Shown here: positions 1 through 5,928 of the stretch, one piece after another
Layout of the letters: each line of letters opens with the position of its first letter
How positions within the stretch are numbered: the first letter of the stretch is position 1
Source: DATILI01 sp035476635
Lineage (GTDB): Bacteria > Pseudomonadota > Gammaproteobacteria > Burkholderiales > Burkholderiaceae_C
Reading direction: 5' to 3'
Length of the DNA: 17,490 bases
Assembly (NCBI GenBank): GCA_035476635.1
Contig: DATILI010000039.1
Span: 1 to 17,490, forward strand
Program-made: the position numbers and the translations under genes
Notes under the pieces: generated by a model
Seen by the model: the letters and a program-made list of their open reading frames with translations, nothing else
What the model was told of the DNA's origin: nothing
The model's database searches: none

Positions 1-1366
1 TGCGCACTATGCCGACGTAGTCCCACATGAAGCGGCGCAGCTCGTCCCAGTTGTGCGAGATCACCACGGCCTCGTCGGCGTCCGTCACGCGGCTTTCGTC
101 CCAGGCGTGCAATTCGGGCGGCAACGGCAGCGGCGTCTGCAGGATGTCCTGGGCCGCGGCGCGCGCGAACACCATGCATTCCACCAGCGAGTTGCTGGCC
201 AGGCGGTTGGCGCCGTGCAGGCCGGTGTAGGCGGTTTCGCCGATGGCGTGCAGGCCTTGCAGGTCGGTGCGGCCCGAGAGGTCGGTGTGGACGCCGCCAC
301 AGGTGTAGTGTGCGGCCGGCACCACCGGGATCGGTGCCTTGGTGATGTCGATTCCGAGTTCCAGGCAGCGCGCGCGGATATTGGGGAAATGTTCCTGGAT
401 GAAGGCCGGCGGCTGGTGCGAGATGTCGAGGTAGACGCAATCCAGGCCGTGCTTCTTCATCTCGAAATCGATGGCGCGTGCCACCACGTCGCGCGGCGCA
501 AGCTCGGCGCGCGGGTCGTGCCCGGGCATGAAGCGCGTGCCGCCCGCCGACTCGGGCAGCAGGAGTCGCCCGCCTTCGCCGCGCACGGCTTCGGTGATCA
601 GGAACGACTTGGCGTGCGGGTGGTACAGGCAGGTCGGGTGGAACTGGATGAACTCCATGTTCGTGGCCCGGCAGCCCGCGCGCCAGGCCGCTGCGATGCC
701 GTCGCCGGTGGCGGTGTCGGGGTTGGTGGTGTAGAGGTAGACCTTGCCTGCGCCGCCGGTGGCCAGGATGGTGTGCGGCGCGCGGAATGTCAGCACCGCA
801 TCCGTGGCTTCATCGAGCGCATAAAGGCCCAGGCAGCGGTTGGTGCCTGCGTTGGCCGCACCGCCGGTGGACTGCTCCAGCTTGCGGCTGGTGATCAGGT
901 CCACCAGCGTGTGGTTCTCGAACAGCGTGATGTTGGCTGTGCGGCGCACCTGCTCGATCATGGTCCGCTGCACGGCCGCGCCGGTGGCATCGGTCACGTG
1001 CACGATGCGCCGTGCGCTGTGGCCGCCTTCGCGTGTCAGGTGCAGCTGGCCGTCTTCCTGCGAGAACGGCACGCCGAGTTGCTGCAGCCAGGCGATGGTT
1101 TGCGGCGCGTTCTCCACCACGAAGCGCGTGGCGGCCGGGTCGGACAGGCCCGCGCCGGCGACGAGGGTGTCGTCCACATGCGAATCGAAGCTGTCGCCCT
1201 CGGCCAGCACGGCGGCAATTCCGCCCTGGGCCCAGCCGCTGGAGCCATCGCTGATGCCGCGCTTGGTCAGCACGGCCACGCGGTGGGTCGGTGCGAGGTG
1301 CAGCGCGGCGGACAGGCCGGCCAGGCCGCTGCCCACGATGAGGACGTCAAATGCGAAGGAAGACAT
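1..1366 (-). CDS. nadB: L-aspartate oxidase (partial, C-terminus beyond window)
   Basis: Flavoprotein that oxidises L-aspartate to iminoaspartate, the first step of de novo NAD synthesis; NadA then condenses the product into quinolinate. From the ATG at 1366 the frame is open to the left edge and gives 455 residues; family members are about 530, so roughly the last 75 are missing. Visible motifs: FAD-binding GSGLAG at residues 12-17, SSGWAQGGIA at 42-51, QFHPT at 241-245, RGEGG at 262-266, PRDVVARAI at 291-299, HYTCGGV at 353-359 and GANRLASNSL at 385-394, all typical of NadB rather than of succinate dehydrogenase or fumarate reductase flavoproteins. There is no purine-rich Shine-Dalgarno before the ATG. 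The gene begins 41 bases after the scpA stop on the same strand, so the two are probably cotranscribed. No frameshift is seen. Confidence 0.96.
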   Translation of the reverse strand, partial: MSSFAFDVLIVGSGLAGLSAALHLAPTHRVAVLTKRGISDGSSGWAQGGIAAVLAEGDSFDSHVDDTLVAGAGLSDPAATRFVVENAPQTIAWLQQLGVPFSQEDGQLHLTREGGHSARRIVHVTDATGAAVQRTMIEQVRRTANITLFENHTLVDLITSRKLEQSTGGAANAGTNRCLGLYALDEATDAVLTFRAPHTILATGGAGKVYLYTTNPDTATGDGIAAAWRAGCRATNMEFIQFHPTCLYHPHAKSFLITEAVRGEGGRLLLPESAGGTRFMPGHDPRAELAPRDVVARAIDFEMKKHGLDCVYLDISHQPPAFIQEHFPNIRARCLELGIDITKAPIPVVPAAHYTCGGVHTDLSGRTDLQGLHAIGETAYTGLHGANRLASNSLVECMVFARAAAQDILQTPLPLPPELHAWDESRVTDADEAVVISHNWDELRRFMWDYVGIVR

Positions 1367-1407
1367 GGGTTCAACCCGGCATGCGGGTGGCAGTTAACTT
1401 ACGCAAC

Positions 1408-2274
1408 TCAAGCCGGCGTGAAGGCCAGCCGCACATAGATCGGCGCAAAGACCTCGGCCTGGGTGATTTCGATCAAGGTTTCCTTGGCCAGTTCGAGCAG
1501 GGCGATGAAGGTGACGACAAGCACCGTGCTGCCCTTGGCCGGGTCGAAGAGTTCCTCGAACTCGACGAACTTGCGGCCCTGCAGGGCCTTGAGCACGAAG
1601 CTCATGTGCTCGCGCACCGACAACTCTTCGCGCGTGATCTTGTGGTGCTGGATGAGCCTGGCACGCTTCAGGATGTCGCGCCAGGCTTCCTGCAGGTCCA
1701 CCACGTCCACATCGGGAAAGCGCGGCTGCAGCGACTGTTCGATATAGACCTGCGCCTTGAGGAAGTCGCGGCCGAACTGCGGCACGTTGTTGAGCCGGGC
1801 CGCGGCCAGCTTCATCTGCTCGTATTCGAGCAGGCGGCGCACCAGCTCGGCGCGCGGATCTTCGGGCTCCTGGCCTTCTGCCACCTTCTTGGGCGGCAGC
1901 AGCATGCGCGACTTGATCTCGATCAGCATCGCGGCCATCAGCAGGTACTCGGCCGCCAGCTCCAGGTTGTGGCTGCGGATTTCGTCGACATAGGTCAGGT
2001 ACTGGCGCGTGACGCCGGCCATCGGGATGTCGAGGATGTTGAAGTTCTGCTTGCGGATCAGGTACAGCAGCAGGTCCAGCGGCCCCTCGAATGCCTCGAG
2101 GAAGACTTCCAGCGCGTCGGGCGGGATGTACAGGTCGGTGGGCATCGCGAACAGCGGCTCGCCGTAGAGCCGGGCGAGCGCGACCTGGTCCACCACCTCG
2201 GGCATGCCGGACAACACCGGCAGGCCGGCCGCGCCCTCGGGCGCGCGCGCGGGGGATGCGCTCGAATCTGTCAT
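1408..2274 (-). CDS. scpA: Segregation and condensation protein A
   Basis: 288-residue ScpA, the kleisin subunit that bridges the SMC dimer and ScpB in the bacterial condensin involved in chromosome compaction and partition. The N-terminal SMC-binding segment is clear: FEGPLDLLLYLIRKQ begins at residue 62, followed by NILDIPMAGVTRQYL. The central helical region contains AAEYLLMAAMLIEIKSRMLL, and the C-terminal part fits the winged-helix domain that contacts the SMC head. About 55 residues precede the conserved core, which is common in betaproteobacterial ScpA. The start is taken at the ATG at 2274. It lacks a Shine-Dalgarno on its own strand; the purine run just upstream lies on the opposite strand. 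A downstream in-frame Met (residue 24) is an alternative start. The gene lies 22 bases after the DUF3460 gene and 41 before nadB, so it is probably part of one operon. Confidence 0.95.
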   Translation of the reverse strand: MTDSSASPARAPEGAAGLPVLSGMPEVVDQVALARLYGEPLFAMPTDLYIPPDALEVFLEAFEGPLDLLLYLIRKQNFNILDIPMAGVTRQYLTYVDEIRSHNLELAAEYLLMAAMLIEIKSRMLLPPKKVAEGQEPEDPRAELVRRLLEYEQMKLAAARLNNVPQFGRDFLKAQVYIEQSLQPRFPDVDVVDLQEAWRDILKRARLIQHHKITREELSVREHMSFVLKALQGRKFVEFEELFDPAKGSTVLVVTFIALLELAKETLIEITQAEVFAPIYVRLAFTPA

Positions 2275-2296
2275 GAATTCAGGAGGATCGGACTTT

Positions 2297-2515
2297 TTAC
2301 TTCACGTCGGTCTGGTAGACGTAGGGCTTTTGCGCTACTTCGGCGTCGCGGTACTCGCTCCAGGCGCTGCGGTCCACGTTCTTGTCCCACAGCAGGGCGC
2401 GGCCGGCGCGCTGCTCGGCTTCCAGGCTGGGTTTTTGCTCTTTCATCTTGTCGATGAACTGAGTGACCTCGGACTTGTAGTCAGGGCGGCGGAAGATGGA
2501 TTGCAGGAAGGACAT
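2297..2515 (-). CDS. DUF3460 family small protein
   Basis: 72-residue protein from the ATG at 2515 to the TAA at 2297-2299. It begins MSFLQSIFRRPDYKSEVTQF and includes KPSLEAEQRAGRALLWDK, the pattern of the DUF3460 family, a short cytoplasmic protein found mainly in betaproteobacteria and often encoded next to scpA. No function is established for the family, and no membrane segment, signal peptide or metal motif is visible. The sequence is highly charged and probably helical. An upstream in-frame Met would give a much longer protein, but that extension runs antisense into the lipoprotein gene and lacks the family pattern, so the short start is preferred. It would be the first gene of the DUF3460-scpA-nadB operon, just downstream of a promoter-like module. 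Confidence 0.9.
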   Translation of the reverse strand: MSFLQSIFRRPDYKSEVTQFIDKMKEQKPSLEAEQRAGRALLWDKNVDRSAWSEYRDAEVAQKPYVYQTDVK

Positions 2516-2526
2516 AAACTGGACTT

Positions 2527-2556
2527 TGTCGGGGGATTGCCCTGATTTTACCGGGG
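2527..2556 (-). promoter_or_regulatory. Putative promoter of the DUF3460-scpA-nadB operon, with short 5' hairpin
   Basis: On the minus strand the region reads GTAAAATCAGGG followed by CAATCCCCCGACA. TAAAAT (2550 down to 2545) is a good -10 candidate; transcription would begin around 2538-2541, leaving a leader of about 25 bases before the ATG at 2515. I see no good -35 at the usual distance. The first transcribed bases could form a small GGG/CCC stem. A near-identical module precedes metG (10255-10282), which supports a functional element. The module also occupies most of the 46-base gap shared with the divergent lipoprotein gene. Confidence 0.5.
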
Positions 2557-2561
2557 ACGCC

Positions 2562-3071
2562 ATGTTGAAGAGGATTTTGGCCCTGGGACTGCTGTCTGCA
2601 CTCCTGGGATTGGCGGGCTGCGACCCGCAGCGCATCAGCGAACTGGAAGAAGGCGTCTCGACGGAGGCCGACGTGCGCGCCCGCTTCGGCGAGCCGGAAA
2701 ACGTCTGGGATGCGCCCAACGGCGGACGCACCTTCGAATACAACCGCCAGCCGGCCGGCCACAAGAACTACATGATCACGATCGGGCCCGACGGCAAGAT
2801 GAGCGCCCTGCGCCAGGTGCTCACGCCCGAGAACTTCGCGAAAGTTCAGCCCGGCATGATGATGGAGGATGTGCGCAAGATGCTGGGCAAACCGATGAAG
2901 ATCACACCCTACGAGCTCAAGCGCGAAGTGCACTACGACTGGCGCTATATGGAGCCGCCGAACACGTCGATGGTGTTCTCGGTGATTTTCAGCCCGGACT
3001 ACAAGGTCTTGCGGACTGCATCGGCGCCCGATCCCGAGGCTACCGAAAGCCGCGGCGGGCCGGCAAAGTAA
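2562..3071 (+). CDS. Lipoprotein with two BamE/SmpA-OmlA-like modules
   Basis: 169-residue protein with a type II (lipoprotein) signal peptide: basic MLKR start, hydrophobic stretch, lipobox LAGC with the lipidated Cys at residue 20. Two tandem segments match the BamE/SmpA pattern of a helix, a turn and then a G(K/E)P motif before beta strands: ISELEEGVSTEADVRARFGE (about 28-47) leading into EYNRQP, and FAKVQPGMMMEDVRKMLGKP (about 93-112) leading into HYDWRY. BamE is an accessory lipoprotein of the outer-membrane beta-barrel assembly machine, but this protein is longer than BamE (about 110-120) and duplicated, so it is a family relative and not the BamE orthologue. Asp follows the lipidated Cys, which in E. 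coli would favour inner-membrane retention. The start at 2562 is chosen because it places the signal peptide correctly. It faces the DUF3460 gene divergently and lies 56 bases before the SDR gene. Confidence 0.85.
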   Translation: MLKRILALGLLSALLGLAGCDPQRISELEEGVSTEADVRARFGEPENVWDAPNGGRTFEYNRQPAGHKNYMITIGPDGKMSALRQVLTPENFAKVQPGMMMEDVRKMLGKPMKITPYELKREVHYDWRYMEPPNTSMVFSVIFSPDYKVLRTASAPDPEATESRGGPAK

Positions 3072-3127
3072 TAGGATTGCGGATCGCAGGCGGCAGTGGC
3101 ATTGACACGGTTTCCAGGAGACGTCCT

Positions 3128-4045
3128 ATGTTCCAGCATCAACTCATGGCGGGCCAGCGCATTCTGGTCACCGGCGGCGGCACCGGCCTGGGCCAGGCCA
3201 TGGCCACCCAATTTCTGGGCCTGGGCGCCGACATCGCCATCTGCGGCCGCCGCAAGGCGGTGTGCGACGAAACCGCCGATGCCTGGCGCAAGCAGTTTCC
3301 CGCGCGGCGCATCGACAGCTTTGGCGTGGACATCCGCGTCGCGCAAAGCGTGGAGGAGATGGTGCAGGCGCTGTGGGATTCGGGCGGGTTGACCGGCCTG
3401 GTCAATAACGCGGCGGGCAACTTCATCTCGCCGACCGAGCAGCTCTCGCCGCGCGGCTTTGACGCCATCGCCAACATCGTGTTCCACGGCACCTTCTACG
3501 TGACGCAGGCCGTCGGCAAGCGCTGGGTGGCCGAGGCCAAGGCCGGCCGGTGGCAGGCGGGCCAGCCCTACCGCAGCGTGATGAGCATCATCACCACCTG
3601 GGTGGACAACGGCTCGCCCTATGTCGTGCCCTCGGCCATGAGCAAGGCCGGCATCGACGTGATGACCAAGTCCCTGGCTGTGGAATGGGCGCCCTTCGGC
3701 GTGCGCCTCAACGCCGTGGGCCCGGGCGAAATCCCGACGGAAGGCATGAGCAAGCGCCTGAACCCCGGCGAAGAGCCCGGCGCGCGCAGCAAGGCCGGCA
3801 ACCCGATGGCCCGGCCGGGTCTGATGAGCGAATTGCAAAACCTGGCGGCCTTTCTGATGGCCCCCGGCCAGTGCGACTGGCTCACCGGCCAGAGCATCAT
3901 GATGGACGGCGGCAATTCGCTCGCCACCGGCGGCAACTTCTATGAATTGCGCCAGTGGAGCGATGCCGACTGGTCGGCGGCCCGGGAGCGGATTGAGGCG
4001 CAGAACACGAAGGACCGGGCGCAGCGGCAGGGAACCGGCCCTTAA
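3128..4045 (+). CDS. SDR family oxidoreductase, 2,4-dienoyl-CoA reductase-like
   Basis: 305-residue short-chain dehydrogenase/reductase. The Rossmann dinucleotide motif TGGGTGLG is at residues 15-22, NNAAGN at 93-98, and the C-terminal DGGN near 260. VVPSAMSKAGIDVMTKSLA (166-184) followed by GVRLNAVGPG strongly resembles the animal/peroxisomal 2,4-dienoyl-CoA reductase (DECR) branch, and the tail GNFYELRQWS also matches it. The likely reaction is NADPH-dependent reduction of 2,4-dienoyl-CoA during oxidation of unsaturated fatty acids; a related enoyl-CoA role is possible. Lys173 of the YxxxK motif is kept, but the usual Tyr position (169) is Ser, as in DECR. The start is supported by CAGGAG at 3115-3120, seven bases upstream. 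The stop TAA overlaps the stop of the convergent SulP gene. I see no terminator at the junction. Confidence 0.88.
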   Translation: MFQHQLMAGQRILVTGGGTGLGQAMATQFLGLGADIAICGRRKAVCDETADAWRKQFPARRIDSFGVDIRVAQSVEEMVQALWDSGGLTGLVNNAAGNFISPTEQLSPRGFDAIANIVFHGTFYVTQAVGKRWVAEAKAGRWQAGQPYRSVMSIITTWVDNGSPYVVPSAMSKAGIDVMTKSLAVEWAPFGVRLNAVGPGEIPTEGMSKRLNPGEEPGARSKAGNPMARPGLMSELQNLAAFLMAPGQCDWLTGQSIMMDGGNSLATGGNFYELRQWSDADWSAARERIEAQNTKDRAQRQGTGP

Positions 4046-5718
4046 ACCGCCACTTCCGGCGAGGCCTCCTGCGCCGCCAGTTCCCGCGCAAACCCGGCGC
4101 GCTCGATCACACTGCGCGGCTGTTCCTGCAGTGATTCGATGCGCAGCACGCCACCGCGCAACAGCACGGCCTTGTGCAACTGCCGCAGCGCATCCAGCCC
4201 CGAGGTGTCCAGCAAGACCAGCTGCAGCGCGTCCAGCACCACGACGACGCCGCGCGGACCGTTTTCTACGGCCTGCAGCGCCACATCGATCTTGGCGACA
4301 GCGCCGAAGAACAGTGCGCCGTAGAGCTTGAAGGTGGTGACATGGCCGTCCTGCGACACCAACTCCACGGTGAACAGCGAGCTCATGCGCCGCACGAACA
4401 GGCCGCAGGCCAGCACCAGGCCGACTTGCACGGCCACCGTGAGGTCGAACACCACGGTCAGGAAGAACGTGCCGAGCATCAGCACGCGGTAGTGCGCGCT
4501 GTAATGCGTCAGGCGCTGGAACTCGCGCCACTCCCCCATGTTCCACGCCACGAAGAGCAGGATGCCGGCCAGTACCGCCAGCGGCACATGCAATGCCAGC
4601 GGCGCCGCTGCCAGCACGACCACCAGCAAGGTCAACGCGTGCACCATGCCCGCGACCGGCGAGGCGCCACCCGAGCGCACATTGGTCACGGTGCGGGCAA
4701 TCGTGCCGGTGGCCGGCATGCCGCCAAAAAAGGGCGTGACGAAATTGGCGACGCCCTGGGCCATCAATTCCTGGTTCGGGTCGTGCCGCGGCAGCCCGCT
4801 CAACTGGTCGGCCACGCGTGCGCACAAGAGCGACTCGATGGCGCCCAGCAGTGCGATGGTCAGCGTTGGCGTCAGCAGCAGCTTGACGGTTTCCCAGGAA
4901 AACTCGGGCAGGGCGAAGGCCGGCAAGCCCTGGGGAATGCTGCCAAAGCGCGAGCCGATGGTTTCCACCGGCAGCTTGAAGAACCAGGCGAACAGCGTGA
5001 GCGTGATCAGTGCCACGATGGGCCCCGGCATGCGCGCTGCCGTACGCATGGCATGATCCTCGAAGGTGGAACTGGAGACTTTGTGCAGCACGGTGTGCAT
5101 GGCCTGGTTCAGCCGCGACTGGGTGGAAAACAGCCGCGGCCAGACAAAGAGGCCCATCACGCAGACCGATCCCAGCGCAAGTGCATAGAGGTTGAGGCTC
5201 TCGATCCGGCTGCCCATGGCATACAGCTGCGAGAAAAAGTCGGCCGGCATCTTGGAGATGTCCAGGCCCAGCAAATCCTTGATCTGCGAGCAGGCGATCA
5301 GTACCGCGATGCCGTTGGTGAAGCCGATCACGATGCTGACCGGCACGTAGCGCACCAGCGTGCCGAGCTTGAACAGGCCCATCAGGAACATCAGCACGCC
5401 GGCGCAGGTGGTGGCGATCAGCAGGTTGGCCAGGCCGTAGCGCTCGACGATGCCATAGACGATGACGATGAAGGCGCCGGCCGGCCCGCCGATCTGTACA
5501 TGCGAGCCGCCCAGAGTCGAGATCAGGAAGCCGGCGATGATGGCGGTCCACAGGCCGGCCTCGGGCTTGAGGCCGGAGGCGATCGCAAAGGCCATGGCCA
5601 GCGGCAGCGCGACGATGCCCACGGTGAGGCCGGCGCCCGCGTCCTTGAACAGGCGCTCGCGGCTATAGCCGCGCAGGGCATCGAGCAGGCGGGGGCGAAA
5701 TACGAAGGGATAGAACAT
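4042..5718 (-). CDS. SulP family inorganic anion transporter with STAS domain
   Basis: 558-residue inner-membrane protein of the SulP/SLC26 family, which move sulfate, bicarbonate or dicarboxylates, usually with H+ or Na+. The N-terminal pattern GLTVGIVALPLAMAFAIASG (30-49), GGPAGAF (77-83) and GMPATGTIARTVTN (333-346) are SulP hallmarks. Many hydrophobic helices run to about residue 440. The cytoplasmic STAS domain covers about 455-550, with the typical VVVVLD strand and D504-T-S-G-L. Substrate cannot be read from the sequence; sulfate, bicarbonate and C4-dicarboxylates (DauA-like) are all possible. The ATG at 5718 places the conserved first helix at the usual distance and has GGAG five bases upstream, but that GGAG lies inside a strong predicted hairpin. 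Its 3' end overlaps the SDR gene by four bases, tail to tail. Confidence 0.93.
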   Translation of the reverse strand: MFYPFVFRPRLLDALRGYSRERLFKDAGAGLTVGIVALPLAMAFAIASGLKPEAGLWTAIIAGFLISTLGGSHVQIGGPAGAFIVIVYGIVERYGLANLLIATTCAGVLMFLMGLFKLGTLVRYVPVSIVIGFTNGIAVLIACSQIKDLLGLDISKMPADFFSQLYAMGSRIESLNLYALALGSVCVMGLFVWPRLFSTQSRLNQAMHTVLHKVSSSTFEDHAMRTAARMPGPIVALITLTLFAWFFKLPVETIGSRFGSIPQGLPAFALPEFSWETVKLLLTPTLTIALLGAIESLLCARVADQLSGLPRHDPNQELMAQGVANFVTPFFGGMPATGTIARTVTNVRSGGASPVAGMVHALTLLVVVLAAAPLALHVPLAVLAGILLFVAWNMGEWREFQRLTHYSAHYRVLMLGTFFLTVVFDLTVAVQVGLVLACGLFVRRMSSLFTVELVSQDGHVTTFKLYGALFFGAVAKIDVALQAVENGPRGVVVVLDALQLVLLDTSGLDALRQLHKAVLLRGGVLRIESLQEQPRSVIERAGFARELAAQEASPEVAV

Positions 5719-5928
5719 GCAGGCTCCGGGTGTTGAACAAGAACGCTTCGGTGTCGTTCAGTTCAACCCGGAGGGCCGCAATGGTGCAGTCTGGTAATGA
5801 AGCGCCGGCGGCGCGAGATTGGCAGGACAGGCATGGTTGTTTGGTCGCCAAGTGTACGCCCGCGGCAAGGCGGGCCCTGGATTGCCGGCATGGATTGAAC
5901 TAACATCCGGCGGATCAAGGGGGTCGTC
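5719..5928. other. Divergent intergenic region between the SulP and caspase-Sel1 genes
   Basis: 210 bases with no convincing gene. The half next to SulP holds the hairpin described separately (5724-5773). A smaller GCCCGC/GCGGGC hairpin lies at 5858-5875. The caspase-Sel1 gene is preceded by AAGGGGG at about 5918-5924, a usable ribosome-binding site. I found no clear -35/-10 pair for either direction. A 62-codon minus-strand reading frame crosses this region but runs into the SulP gene out of frame and has no support. Confidence 0.6.
5724..5773 (-). promoter_or_regulatory. Hairpin in the SulP leader that contains its Shine-Dalgarno
   Basis: On the minus strand, CUCCGGGUUGAAC (5773 to 5761) pairs with GUUCAACACCCGGAG (5738 to 5724): eight pairs, a two-base bulge, then five more. 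Inside, GAACG (5759-5755) pairs with CGUUC (5745-5741), leaving a nine-base loop. The last four bases of the outer 3' arm, GGAG, are the only Shine-Dalgarno candidate and lie five bases before the SulP ATG at 5718, so the fold would occlude it. The pairing is directly visible; regulation is inference, and the dyad could instead be a protein-binding site on DNA. Confidence 0.5.

Noticed and set aside
1367..1379. Shared 11-mer GTTCAACCCGG before nadB and in the SulP hairpin (5761-5771)
   Set aside because: A shared 11-mer is expected many times by chance in a window this size. The surroundings do not match further, and only the SulP copy has a pairing partner.
2496..2561. N-terminal extension of the lipoprotein to an upstream in-frame ATG at 2496
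   Set aside because: It would put 22 hydrophilic residues before the signal peptide and overlap the divergent DUF3460 gene start.
2999..5551. 850-codon minus-strand reading frame across the lipoprotein, SDR and SulP genes
   Set aside because: It overlaps strongly supported genes in another frame, has low-complexity Arg/Ala/His-rich content and no family motif. Long shadow frames are expected in GC-rich DNA.
5858..5875. Small GCCCGC/GCGGGC hairpin upstream of the caspase-Sel1 gene
   Set aside because: A six-pair GC stem is common by chance here and has no T-run or link to the start region.
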